A stretch of 64,000 nucleotides of DNA from Flavihumibacter fluminis (GTDB lineage Bacteria; Bacteroidota; Bacteroidia; Chitinophagales; Chitinophagaceae), in contig NZ_JAKEVY010000004.1 in assembly GCF_021491375.1 (NCBI RefSeq), forward strand, positions 186,001 through 250,000, in the 5' to 3' direction. Both the position numbers and the translations under genes were made by a program. A model generated the notes under the pieces. It was not told where the DNA came from. It did not search any database and saw only the letters and a list, made by a program, of their open reading frames with translations. Positions 33,025 to 43,200 of the stretch are shown here, one piece after another. Position 1 is the first letter of the stretch; every line of letters begins with the position of its first letter.

Positions 33025-35070
33025 TTATTGTACCGTATAAGTTTTTCTCTCCGGCCCTACCCCGGTGATGGTCAGTTTTTTCCAATTGGCAGGCAGCACC
33101 GACTTGATTTGCACAATACCTTTCGGAGTAATTTCAAGTCCGCCGAACCCCATCAACACACTCTGCACCACCCCACCTGCACCGGTTGCAAAATAGGGAT
33201 TGGTGCCACCCTTGGTTTCCGCAATCACCCGGAAAGGCGGGTTCAGGTTGGGCAGGTAGGAATCTTTGAACCAATGCGCTGCTTTCTCTTTATCACCGAG
33301 TCGTGCATAAAGGGTAGTGAATACCGCCTGTGTCATAGCAGGCGTACCCTCATCCGGCACACGGGTTTCATAATATTCCAGGTCTTTTCGAATCTGTTTA
33401 GGGTCGGTAATTTCTTTCAACGGATAGGAAAGCAGGTTGACATCCGCCTGCTTTATTCCTTCCCCTTTATAAGTAGCATGTTCCTGTGTAACCCCATCAG
33501 GCATTTTCAAAATGGGGATATTATCTGCCACCATAGCCCAATCCGCATTAGGCTGGATGCCCAATAACCGGGCCGCTTCTGTTGCAAAGCGCAGATTGGC
33601 TTTAGCAGCTGCATTCGTGAACGCATTGTTATCTACATTTTCGGCCCATTCATCAGCAGCTACCACATTTTTGATATCATACCTGCCAGGACCATTTCTT
33701 TCCACCCTGCTGGCCCAGAAATCAGCTGTTTCAGAAAGGATGGGGTATCCTCTTTCCCGCAACCAGGTTTTATCCTGGGTAACGCAATAATAATTCCAGG
33801 CAGCAATGGCCACACAGGCAGTAATATGATGTTCAAATGGGCCACTCAGCGCCCATACAGGAGTTTCTTCTACTCCGGAATCAGCGCTCTCCCAGGGGAA
33901 CATGGCACCCTTAAAGCCTTTGGAAAAAGCATTTCTGCGGGCTGCCGGTAGTCGCTGGTACCGATATTCCACCAGGCTCTTCGCAATTCCAGGCTGCAAT
34001 ACCAGCAAGCCCGGATACATCCAGAGTTCCGTATCCCAGAATACATGGCCATTATACCCTAGACCCGATAAACCCATCGGTGAAGGTGAATAGGCAGTTC
34101 CCTCCCTGGTAAAAGAGTAGAGATGGTACAACATGCTGTGAATATCCTGTTGAGCCTGGGGATCGCCCTCGATGATAATATCCGATTTCCAGAGTTCCTT
34201 CCAGGCGGCTTCATGAAATTTCAGGAGGCGATCACGTCCTTCCAGTTTGGCATACACCGTGAGGCGCTCTGCTTCATTCAAAGGATCATCATGATGTGCA
34301 GATGTGATAGAAGAACCAGCAATAGCAAAGCGATACGGTTTATTGGCTGTGAGTTCCTTGCTGAATTTCATCAGGTGGCGATTGTTATCCCACATTTCAT
34401 GAATAACGCGTGGCTCATGACCATGTTCTTCTTCGAAAAGAAAGGTATTGGAGGCGCAGAGCTGCAGTTTGCCGGTAGGACTCTTAGCTGTTGAACTCAA
34501 TAAGCTCAGCACTACATGCGGGCGATCGATTTCATTGTAGTAATTCTGCACATCCCGCAAGGCATCAGGCGCTTCCATAATGCTGGCTGCGCGGATACTT
34601 ATGTTTTTCTTCGGCAGGATATTGATATCCATCAACACGGTATAAGGCAAATGGCGTAATGCATAATAAGAATACTGCACCTGGGCTTTATCCGCATAGT
34701 CAAAGCTGACCGTAAAGGCAGCTTTCTGCATGTCCAGGGTCTGCGTAAAATTGGAAACCTGGCGGTAATCCATGAGTTTTCCATCAATTTCGAGGGAACT
34801 GTTCAGCAGGTTGAAACTGCGCAAAAAATTACTCACTCTGCCTCTGCCGTATTGATCCCAGGCCCCAGCCAGTACTACTTCCTGCACAGTGAAGGGGGAA
34901 GGAGCTGACACAATGCCGATCATACCATTTGCGACTGTAATTCCATAATAATTCTCGCGGGAAGGGTTTACAGCAGTTATCTTCCAGGGGTCGATCGATT
35001 GAGCAATTGCGCCCAGACTGATCAAAAAGCCATGGCTTATCAATAAACAATTAAGAAATAGTTTTTTCAT
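33025..35070 (-). CDS. GH65 glycosidase, probably a hydrolase of the kojibiose type
   Basis: A 681-residue secreted enzyme (signal about 1-23, ending ISLGAIAQ). The (alpha/alpha)6 GH65 core shows GLGYNGHVFWDTELWMYP and the general acid Glu474 in ADEWAENVDNNAF. Phosphorylase members have a phosphate-binding serine/histidine patch, whereas here the corresponding region carries Glu618 in IAETKGGTNPYFATGAGG. From memory, the Flavobacterium johnsoniae kojibiose hydrolase uses Glu472 and Glu616, an offset of exactly two, so a hydrolytic mechanism is likely. Exported location also argues against a phosphorylase. Substrate (kojibiose, trehalose or another alpha-glucoside) is inferred. It precedes trehalase in the same operon. 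Confidence 0.85.
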   Translation of the reverse strand: MKKLFLNCLLISHGFLISLGAIAQSIDPWKITAVNPSRENYYGITVANGMIGIVSAPSPFTVQEVVLAGAWDQYGRGRVSNFLRSFNLLNSSLEIDGKLMDYRQVSNFTQTLDMQKAAFTVSFDYADKAQVQYSYYALRHLPYTVLMDINILPKKNISIRAASIMEAPDALRDVQNYYNEIDRPHVVLSLLSSTAKSPTGKLQLCASNTFLFEEEHGHEPRVIHEMWDNNRHLMKFSKELTANKPYRFAIAGSSITSAHHDDPLNEAERLTVYAKLEGRDRLLKFHEAAWKELWKSDIIIEGDPQAQQDIHSMLYHLYSFTREGTAYSPSPMGLSGLGYNGHVFWDTELWMYPGLLVLQPGIAKSLVEYRYQRLPAARRNAFSKGFKGAMFPWESADSGVEETPVWALSGPFEHHITACVAIAAWNYYCVTQDKTWLRERGYPILSETADFWASRVERNGPGRYDIKNVVAADEWAENVDNNAFTNAAAKANLRFATEAARLLGIQPNADWAMVADNIPILKMPDGVTQEHATYKGEGIKQADVNLLSYPLKEITDPKQIRKDLEYYETRVPDEGTPAMTQAVFTTLYARLGDKEKAAHWFKDSYLPNLNPPFRVIAETKGGTNPYFATGAGGVVQSVLMGFGGLEITPKGIVQIKSVLPANWKKLTITGVGPERKTYTVQ

Positions 35071-35134
35071 AGTTGTAATGATTTTGAAACCAGCTTATTA
35101 AATTTACCAACACTATTGCAAGTAACCACCAATT

Positions 35135-36037
35135 ATGTTAAAAGGCCGGAAGTTTATCATTATTTTATTATTGGGAATGACCGGCCTGGTTCTCCTGAGC
35201 TCTGTATCAGTGCCTATTCAATTTAGCAGCAGAGCGAAAGTACCCTATTCATTGGATCGTACAATGGATCAGTTTCGGTCCACAGATCAGCTGGCAAAAT
35301 GGTTTCTCAAAAACAGCGATGAAGATAAGGTAGAAGTGATCAGCTCCAAACCAGGTACGATCGAAATGGAAGTAGAAACAGAGGAAATGAGCAGGGAGTA
35401 CAGTATTCATATTTCCGCAGATCCTGCCAACAGGAAACATTGCATCGTTGATCTGTCTGTGTATCGCACCATTTGGAAACGCTGGTTTGATCCGGACCCA
35501 ACAGATGAATTGGTGGTAGCCAGCCTCAAAGAGCTGGAAGCTTTCACCAATGATACGCAGCGCTTTTATGGCTATGCTATCAACAAAGAACAAATCACTG
35601 ACAGCTGTTACCTGTTTATGACAGCGCATGTGACCGATAGCACCAAAGCGATGGTTACCAAACAACTCTTTGATAGCCTAAGCCACTATATTCAGACCCA
35701 GGAACAGGATTGGAATGGGCGGCGAATTTTTTATGAGCAACCCGGCGACAGTTCTCAACTCAATATATTCACCGGAACAGTGGTAACCTGTTCCATGCCT
35801 ACCAGTGCCGCTTTGGGCATTGGTCAGAAAAAACTTCCATCCGGGAAAGAACAACTCACTGCAGTGTATGAAGGTCCGTATAAAGATATTCACCTTGTTT
35901 ATAAAGCGATGGATCAATACCGGAAGGATTATTCACTGGTGGGACTCATGTTACCCTTCGAAGACTTTCTTTCCCCCGGATATGGTTATGCGCCGGATGA
36001 TACTGTGAAAATAAAAATCTGTCTGCCTGTTTTGTAA
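35135..36037 (+). CDS. Membrane-anchored SRPBCC/GyrI-like protein, paralogue 1
   Basis: A 300-residue protein starting with a hydrophobic anchor (about 6-24, FIIILLLGMTGLVLLSSVSV). The first half has an SRPBCC-like ligand-binding pattern (YSLDRTMDQFRSTDQLAKWF). The second half (about 145-300) resembles the GyrI-like/AraC-effector domain, with AVYEGPYKDIHLVYKAMDQY. These folds bind small hydrophobic molecules. The next gene encodes a paralogue of the same length and order. Both lie within the otherwise leftward carbohydrate region, divergent from the GH65 gene. Function is unknown. Confidence 0.7.
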   Translation: MLKGRKFIIILLLGMTGLVLLSSVSVPIQFSSRAKVPYSLDRTMDQFRSTDQLAKWFLKNSDEDKVEVISSKPGTIEMEVETEEMSREYSIHISADPANRKHCIVDLSVYRTIWKRWFDPDPTDELVVASLKELEAFTNDTQRFYGYAINKEQITDSCYLFMTAHVTDSTKAMVTKQLFDSLSHYIQTQEQDWNGRRIFYEQPGDSSQLNIFTGTVVTCSMPTSAALGIGQKKLPSGKEQLTAVYEGPYKDIHLVYKAMDQYRKDYSLVGLMLPFEDFLSPGYGYAPDDTVKIKICLPVL

Positions 36038-36047
36038 ATCCGTTTAG

Positions 36048-36950
36048 ATGAAAAAGAAAACCCTATTTCTGCTAATTGCAGTGGTACTCACAGTTGTTAT
36101 TGTTTTGCTCTTCACGCTTTCAAAAGCAGAAAGCTACGAAGTAAGTATAGGCTTATCCTTTAACAGAACACTGGAACAATTACAGGATAGTACAAGGCGA
36201 AAAGCCTGGTTCAATCCAACTGTCAATGCTGAAAAAATCACTATTGAGTCGGTTAGCAAAAATCCCCTGATTACCAGTTTGGTTTTCAAACAGGAAAACC
36301 GACAGCAACTCTTTAACTGGATTGCGAGTCCCGAACCCGGCAACGAGTATTTCACACTGCTGCGTTTGCAATACAAAACCAGCTGGTGGGATTGGCTCCG
36401 GGGTGGTAATGAACTGGAAAAACTGGCCATTGAAAACACCAATCGACTGGAAGCATTTACAAAAGATGTTAAAGCATTTTACGGATACGAGATCCGCACT
36501 ACCAATGTACAGGACAGTACCCTGCTATACGGCACCCTTGTTACCAGCAAAGCAGACAGACCAGCAAACACGGTACGCTTATTCAACCAACTCATCCAAT
36601 ATGCACAGGCACGAAATGCAGATTTCAGTGGCACTGCCATCTGCAATTTTGAAAACAAATCATCTGACTCTATTTTGATAAAAGCCAGCATTGGAATTCG
36701 CAATCCGGCTGCCATTCCTGCAAGTTCAATGTACCAGGTGAAGCGCATGCCATTTGGAAAAAACCTGTTGGAAATGGATTATGTTGGTCCCTTTGGAGAA
36801 ATCTCCAAAGGGTATCGTGCACTGGAACAATTCCGGGATGATCACAATTTTAAAAGTATGGCAATTCCTTACCAGGAGTATCCTGATCCGGGACAGCCTT
36901 ACTCAGACAGTCAACAGGTTACCCTTCGGTTATACTATCCCGTTTTTTAA
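36048..36950 (+). CDS. Membrane-anchored SRPBCC/GyrI-like protein, paralogue 2
   Basis: A 300-residue paralogue of the preceding gene with the same domain order: N-terminal anchor (about 5-22, LFLLIAVVLTVVIVLLF), SRPBCC-like part (FNRTLEQLQDSTRRKAWF), and GyrI-like part with MDYVGPFGEISKGYRALEQF. Both proteins keep the unusual junction ...EAFTxDxxxFYGYxI near residue 135-150. Identity is modest, so the duplication is old. It starts 10 bases after paralogue 1, so the pair is co-transcribed, and it ends 6 bases before the convergent FG-GAP gene. Confidence 0.7.
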   Translation: MKKKTLFLLIAVVLTVVIVLLFTLSKAESYEVSIGLSFNRTLEQLQDSTRRKAWFNPTVNAEKITIESVSKNPLITSLVFKQENRQQLFNWIASPEPGNEYFTLLRLQYKTSWWDWLRGGNELEKLAIENTNRLEAFTKDVKAFYGYEIRTTNVQDSTLLYGTLVTSKADRPANTVRLFNQLIQYAQARNADFSGTAICNFENKSSDSILIKASIGIRNPAAIPASSMYQVKRMPFGKNLLEMDYVGPFGEISKGYRALEQFRDDHNFKSMAIPYQEYPDPGQPYSDSQQVTLRLYYPVF

Positions 36951-36956
36951 AAGCGG

Positions 36957-39900
36957 TTATTGAATAATACGCAACTGGTTATTGTTTTCCGCCAGTACAA
37001 AGGCAGTTTGATCTTTAATTCGAATGGACTGAATTTTTCGAATTTCTCCACGGAACAAAGCAGGTTCATTAAATACTGCATTCCATTTATTATCAACACC
37101 AGCTTTCAAGAGCAGCAATTGCCCAGCATCCTGCCGGCCTAACTCAATAGTTGGTCCATAAAAATTACCACCGGCCAATACCAGGGGACTCCTGCCTTGA
37201 ATTGCATCCGTCACACAAAAAGTTCTTATAGGGAAATATTGGGAGGGTTCCGGTAATGCCTGCAATTCGTAGTTACCACTACCCTTATTGATGTACACAG
37301 CGTTGGCGAAATAATCTGCTTTGAAAACACGCGCTGCGGAGAGAGCTTCTTTGCCGATCAACTCTTCCAGGCTTGCCCTGGCAAAATTATCTGCCAGCAA
37401 ATATTTCTTCTTGAGATAAGGCAATTGTTTTTCCAGTTCCATTTTGCTGGGTAAGACCATTTCCTTCTCACCCAGGTAATACGTCATGAGTTGTTCGGTT
37501 TTGCCATTCTTATCAAAATCGGAATAATACATGCGCACCGGTTTATCGGGTGTTGCTTTAAGCCGACTGTTAGTACCCTGGTTACCTGCCAGTATATCGG
37601 GCAATCCATCTCCATTTATATCTGCCACTTCCACTGCATTCCACCAGCCCAATTCTTTTCCAATGATTGATTTCTCCAGTTTATTGTTTCGGTTGAGCCA
37701 GGCCGTGATTTGCCCCCATTCTGCAGCAATCACCAGGTCATCTTTACCATCGGCATTGAGATCAGCCCATTGCGCGTTGGTTACAAAGCCGGCAAATTCC
37801 AGCTCCGGTGCCCACTGACTAGTCTGGTCTTCGAAACCATTTTGCCGATTATTTATAAGCAGGTAGGAACGGGGAATATTTCCATAATCAGCAGGAACAG
37901 CACGACCACCAATAAATAAATCCACATAGCCATCACCGTTAATATCAGAGGCAACTACTGTAGATGCAGTCAGTTGAATAGAATCAAAAGCAGTTGGCTG
38001 TTTTTCAAAACTTCCATTTTTATTATTGAGATATAAACGGGGCTGGTTCATGGGACTGGTGCGACTGAACTCATTTCCTCCACTGGCCACCACAAGGTCA
38101 GGATAACCATCCTTGTTTACATCGAGAAAACAGGCAGCTATATCTTCATAGGCGCTATCCTGTTTGAATGCCGGTATCATCTGTTTGGTAAAGCTACCTG
38201 TTGCCTGTTGCAGGAAAAGCTGAGCCGGCTGATTGCGTGCCCCACCGATAAAGAGATCATCCAACTGATCACCATTGATATCCTGAACTGCCAGTGCCGG
38301 ACCTTCGGTTGTGAAGGTATGCGGCAACAGGGGATCGCGGTTAAACTCTATGTAAGGGTTTTCTTTGTGCGTGAAATTTATTCCGGTTGCTGCTGTAATC
38401 TCTTCAAAACCTTTAAAGGGAAATTTCCGGGCAGGTCGCAACAATTGTTTATCAAGAACTGGTAATTCTTTTTTCCATTCAAATTGGATGCGCTGGGAAT
38501 CAGCCTGCAGGTTGATTCGCTGATACCGAAGATCTGGCCAGATCAGCCAGGCGGAATCAGGTATACGGTTACCCAGGCTAAGCTGCAAAGGAATTTCCAT
38601 GGATGACTGAAATCCATGCACCGGGTGTTTTTCAAAACTCAATATCTCATCACCACAGAAAACCCGTATACGTGCACCAAGTGAATTTCTGTTGAGTGAA
38701 TCACCTTTAAGGGTAACCGAAAAACTCTTTTCCTGCTGCCTGACATGCTGATTGCGATAAACCAGCGGTGCATCATTTACATTGTTCACCACAATATCAA
38801 GGTCGCCATCATTATCCAGATCCGCATATATAGCACCGTTGGAAAAACTAAGCGGATTGGCAGCAACAGAATCTGTCCAGTCGCGGAATTGCAATCCACC
38901 CCCATTTCTGAAGAACTTATTCTTCAGTTTGATTTGCGGAAACTGTTCAATCACCGCCTGGTCATTTTCTTTCAGGTCACCTGTTTCAATTTTTTGCTGC
39001 ATGACATCGTTGGAAATAAAATTCACATAATCGATATCATTGAGTCTTTTGGGGATGCCATTGGAGATAAAAAGGTCTTTTTGCCCATCGTTGTCAAAGT
39101 CGAGCCAGAGTGGTGCCCAGGACCAGTCAGAAGCAAATACACCAGCTTTTAACCCGATTTCGCTGAAGCTATTGGTTCCGTTATTATACTGAAGATTATT
39201 CCTCGTGTACTGGTGCTGGTAGCCATACCGGATCTTCATCAGGGAGATATTGTATTCATCCTCGCCCAATGAACGCTTCAGGATATAAGGATCCTCGGGC
39301 AACATATCCACAGATATGATTTCCGGGAACACATCATTATTGATATCGGCTACATCCACCCCCATGGAAAACTGGGAAGTATGCTGCAACTGTTCTGCTG
39401 CCTTATCCAGGAAGGTTCCATTACCCTGGTTGATGTAGAGATAATCGTTCTCATGAAAATCATTCCCGATATAGATATCCGGATAACCATCAAGATTGAT
39501 GTCTGAAACAGCAATACCCAGCCCATAACCAATCACCGAGCTGTGAATACCCGATTCGCGCGTGATATCAGTGAAACGCTGGCCATCATTTCTGTAAAAC
39601 CGGTCGCCGCTCAAAGGATGATACGTACCCACAAAAGAAGCCCTTGGTCCAAAAGTTCCATTGTGGTGCAGGGAATGATTCATCAGGTAAATATCGAGGT
39701 CACCATCCAGGTCAAAGTCCAGGAAGGCTGCCATGGTGCTCAGGCCTTTAAAATCGAGTCCGTATTCAGCTGATTTTTCTTCAAATTGAGGAACACCATC
39801 CTTCACTCCTGTACATACCAGCAACAGGTTACCGGCATTCAGTCCTTTGATAGCTGCAACCCGGCAGATATACAGATCAAGTAGTCCGTCATTGTTGATA

Positions 39901-40268
39901 TCAATCACTGATACACCAGTTGACCAGCCCTTATCATCGGGAATATTGGCCGCTTCTGTAACATCTTCAAATTTCAGTTCTCCTTTGTTCAGATAGAGCC
40001 TGTTTCGTTCCTGGTTGCCCGCAAAAAAGAGATCCGTTTTTCCATCCTGGTTAAAGTCACCCGCTCCAATACCCGCACCGTTGTAGAAATACATATAGGA
40101 GAAGATGTTCAGAGAATCGGTTGGCTTCAGGTCGTTGCGAAACTGCAAACCGGTAGCAGTTGCATCCAGCACATCAAAGGCAGCTGCTGATTTTTTGGAG
40201 GAACAGGCTGCCAACAACCAGAGGCCGGCCAGCAACCCAAGTCCCGCTATCCAATACTTATTTTTCAT
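36957..40268 (-). CDS. FG-GAP/UnbV (CRTAC1-type) lipoprotein, paralogue A
   Basis: A 1103-residue exported protein with a lipobox (LLAAC, Cys22), so probably an outer-membrane lipoprotein. It carries many FG-GAP/VCBS units with calcium-binding DxDxDG loops (DFNQDGKTDLFFAGN, DINNDGLLDLYICR, DLDGDLDIYLMNH), predicting one or two beta-propellers. An ASPIC/UnbV domain lies near residue 530-590 (NSLGARIRVFCGD, HGFQSSMEIPLQLSLGN), followed by a second set of repeats. Such proteins accompany SusC/SusD pairs in Bacteroidota; their role is unproven but binding of polysaccharide or cell-surface partners is likely. The ATG at 40268 is chosen because the lipobox then lies at the correct distance; an ATG at 40301 is also in frame. 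Confidence 0.88.
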   Translation of the reverse strand: MKNKYWIAGLGLLAGLWLLAACSSKKSAAAFDVLDATATGLQFRNDLKPTDSLNIFSYMYFYNGAGIGAGDFNQDGKTDLFFAGNQERNRLYLNKGELKFEDVTEAANIPDDKGWSTGVSVIDINNDGLLDLYICRVAAIKGLNAGNLLLVCTGVKDGVPQFEEKSAEYGLDFKGLSTMAAFLDFDLDGDLDIYLMNHSLHHNGTFGPRASFVGTYHPLSGDRFYRNDGQRFTDITRESGIHSSVIGYGLGIAVSDINLDGYPDIYIGNDFHENDYLYINQGNGTFLDKAAEQLQHTSQFSMGVDVADINNDVFPEIISVDMLPEDPYILKRSLGEDEYNISLMKIRYGYQHQYTRNNLQYNNGTNSFSEIGLKAGVFASDWSWAPLWLDFDNDGQKDLFISNGIPKRLNDIDYVNFISNDVMQQKIETGDLKENDQAVIEQFPQIKLKNKFFRNGGGLQFRDWTDSVAANPLSFSNGAIYADLDNDGDLDIVVNNVNDAPLVYRNQHVRQQEKSFSVTLKGDSLNRNSLGARIRVFCGDEILSFEKHPVHGFQSSMEIPLQLSLGNRIPDSAWLIWPDLRYQRINLQADSQRIQFEWKKELPVLDKQLLRPARKFPFKGFEEITAATGINFTHKENPYIEFNRDPLLPHTFTTEGPALAVQDINGDQLDDLFIGGARNQPAQLFLQQATGSFTKQMIPAFKQDSAYEDIAACFLDVNKDGYPDLVVASGGNEFSRTSPMNQPRLYLNNKNGSFEKQPTAFDSIQLTASTVVASDINGDGYVDLFIGGRAVPADYGNIPRSYLLINNRQNGFEDQTSQWAPELEFAGFVTNAQWADLNADGKDDLVIAAEWGQITAWLNRNNKLEKSIIGKELGWWNAVEVADINGDGLPDILAGNQGTNSRLKATPDKPVRMYYSDFDKNGKTEQLMTYYLGEKEMVLPSKMELEKQLPYLKKKYLLADNFARASLEELIGKEALSAARVFKADYFANAVYINKGSGNYELQALPEPSQYFPIRTFCVTDAIQGRSPLVLAGGNFYGPTIELGRQDAGQLLLLKAGVDNKWNAVFNEPALFRGEIRKIQSIRIKDQTAFVLAENNNQLRIIQ

Positions 40269-43200
40269 GGAACGGATATTCAAAAAGTTTGGGTTGATCA
40301 TTATTCGGAATCAGCAGCACTGTGCTTTTATTTTTATTTCGAATGGATACTATTCCTTTTGTTACACCACGATAAGAAAAACCAGCTTGCGGTCCACTCA
40401 GGTAATGCCAGGTTCGTGAGCCCAGCTTACCAATACTGAGCAATACATGTCCGTAGGAGGCATCCAGCCGGCCAAACTGGGGAAGCAGGGCAATTCTGTT
40501 ACCACCGAGCAACAAATCCGTTTGTCCATCCCCGTTAACATCTTCCGCCAGTATGGCATTGACAGAAGACCATTGAACCTGCGAGGGCAATTCAGCAACA
40601 GAAAAGTTACCGCCTCCCAGGTTCCAGGCGATGACCGAACTGGAATAATTAAAGGTTCTTTGGTCCGCTTTGGTTAATAATTCCTTTGAAAATAATTCCT
40701 GTATACTGCGATTGGCATACTGCTCGTGCCGGAGGTTTTGCTTTTTCAAAGCAGGCACCTGATCGGTCAGTTCCTTTTTGGTGAATACAGGCAGGTCCTT
40801 GCCATTGATGGATCGGGTCAAAATTTTCTCCCATTGTCCGTTGGCGTTGAAGTCCTGGATCCAGAGCTTGACCGGGTTAGTTGAATCCGGCTGGAGGTAA
40901 AAATTATTTCCAATATTTCCCAGAACAAGTTCCTCACGGCCATCCTTATCCGCATCAAAAGCCAGTACCGATTGCCACCAACCAAACCGTCCTTTCAGGG
41001 AAGTTTCGATTTCAGCAAATTTTCCATTTCGGAATTCGAAAACAGTTGGCTCCATCCACTCTCCCACAATTACCAGTTCGCGTGCTGCATCTCCTGAAAT
41101 ATTTGCCCAGCAGGCATCGGTAATCATGCCTAATTTGGCAATGGCCGGATTCAGGCTGGCTGTCTGATTTGTAAACCTTCCACCGCCTTCATTTTGCAAA
41201 AGCATGGACTCAGGTATCAGTCCGTATTGAGCCGGCACAGATCTTGAGCCTACAAAGAGATCTAGGTCTCCATCCCCATCCCAGTCGGCAGCCCGGATTA
41301 CTGCTGTATTGGCTTTATTGGCAGGCAGTGGATTCGCCGAAAGGGTAAATTTCCCTTTACTATCGTTCAGGTATAAACGCAGTTCCAGCAATTTGCTTCC
41401 TGCTGCCTGATTATTTCCTCCTGCTCCTACAATCAGGTCCTGGTCGCCATCTCCATCTGCATCAAAAAACAGGGCGGCAACATCTTCAAAGGCGGCAAAA
41501 CTCTTCCAATAACTGCTGTCCGCTTCCACAAATCCATTGGATTTTTGCAGGTAGAGATGTGCTGATTTACCAGCCGGACCTCCAATGAATACATCCTCGA
41601 GTCCATCACCATTGATATCTGCTTTTGCATAAGCCGGCCCTTCCCTTGACAGGAAGACCGGAATATTGCGCTCATTGTATACATCCTGGTAATCGTCTTC
41701 TTCCGGCGTTTTAAATACCTGGTTATTGCCGGATCTAAATAGAGTAAGCGCATTTTTATAATCAACCGGCACCCATGCTTTAGCATCCTTCATATTGAAC
41801 TCAATAGTTGTATTGAGTGTCGGATTTTTGATCACCGAATACTGCATCTTTCCAGGCCAGAATACCAGCACCGAATCAACGGACTCATTTCCTAATCCCA
41901 CATGCAAGGTATAATCCACGGAAGATTGAAATCCCCTGCTGGGAATCTGTTCGCGATAATGTACTGCACCAGGCTGGTGCACAAAAACTCTTGCCCCAAC
42001 AGCAAAGCGGTTTTGATCAGTTCCGTTTAGTTTTATTTTCAGAAAATGCTGGCTGCTATCCTGTTCCATTGTATTGTTCCGGTACAGCAGGCTGGGCTGG
42101 TTTACATTGTTGATGATCAGATCAAGATCGCCATCATTATCCAGGTCACCATACGCAGCCCCATTCGAAAAACTCGGAATATCCAGTCCCCATTCTTTCG
42201 CCATATCAGCAAAATGGAGCTGTCCTTTGTTACGGAACATTTTATTCGGAATGGGATTGGAAGGCATCTTGTTGATGATCTCACTGACTTCTTCCTTTCT
42301 GCCCGTCAGCACCATATTCTGAATCACATCATTCGCAAAGAAGTCAATAAAATCCTGATCCGTTACATCCTGGTAAATGCCATTGCAAACGAAGATATCA
42401 TTGCGACCATCATTGTCTGCATCAAAGATCAACCCGCCCCAACTCCAGTCGGATGCAGCAACCCCACTGAAAAAGGCAGTTTCCATAAAGACCCCATGCC
42501 CTGAATTTACCTGCAGTGTATTCTGGAGAAACTGATTATAAAATCCGGAGCGCTGCTTGAGGCGCTGTATATCGGTATGTTCAAATGTGGTGGTAGTCTT
42601 GAGTCGTTTGTCGTCATCCGGCAACATTTCCGTCACAAAAATATCCGGTAACCCATCATTATTGAGATCACCCATATCAGCGCCCATGGAAGAGTGACTG
42701 ATATGTTGCATGTAGTCTTCGAGTTTCTCTTCAAACCGGCCATTCTGCTGGTTAATATAGAGATAATCGCGTTCAAAAAAATCGTTGGATACGTAGATAT
42801 CCGGGTATCCATCACCGTTAACATCACCAACAGTAACACCCAGACCAAAACCAATCAGGCTGCCATAGATATTGGCCTCCTCACTAACATCCACAAAGCG
42901 GCCATTGTCATTTCGCAATAAACGATCACCGCCTCCTTTCAGAAAATCTGCCACCGGCCAGTCTTTCGCACGCAGGTCGCGCTTATTCGCATAGTTCAGT
43001 GTATTAACCGGGATAAAACTATTATTGAGGATATAAGCATCCAGGTCGCCGTCCAGATCATAATCAAAAAAAGCGGCATGGGTGGTATATCCTGCATCCG
43101 CAAGTCCATATTCTTTTGCCTTCTCAGTAAAAGTGAGGTCCTTATTGTTGATGAAAAGGGCATTGTCCTGTATCATACCTTTTTTGTAACCGGCATTACA

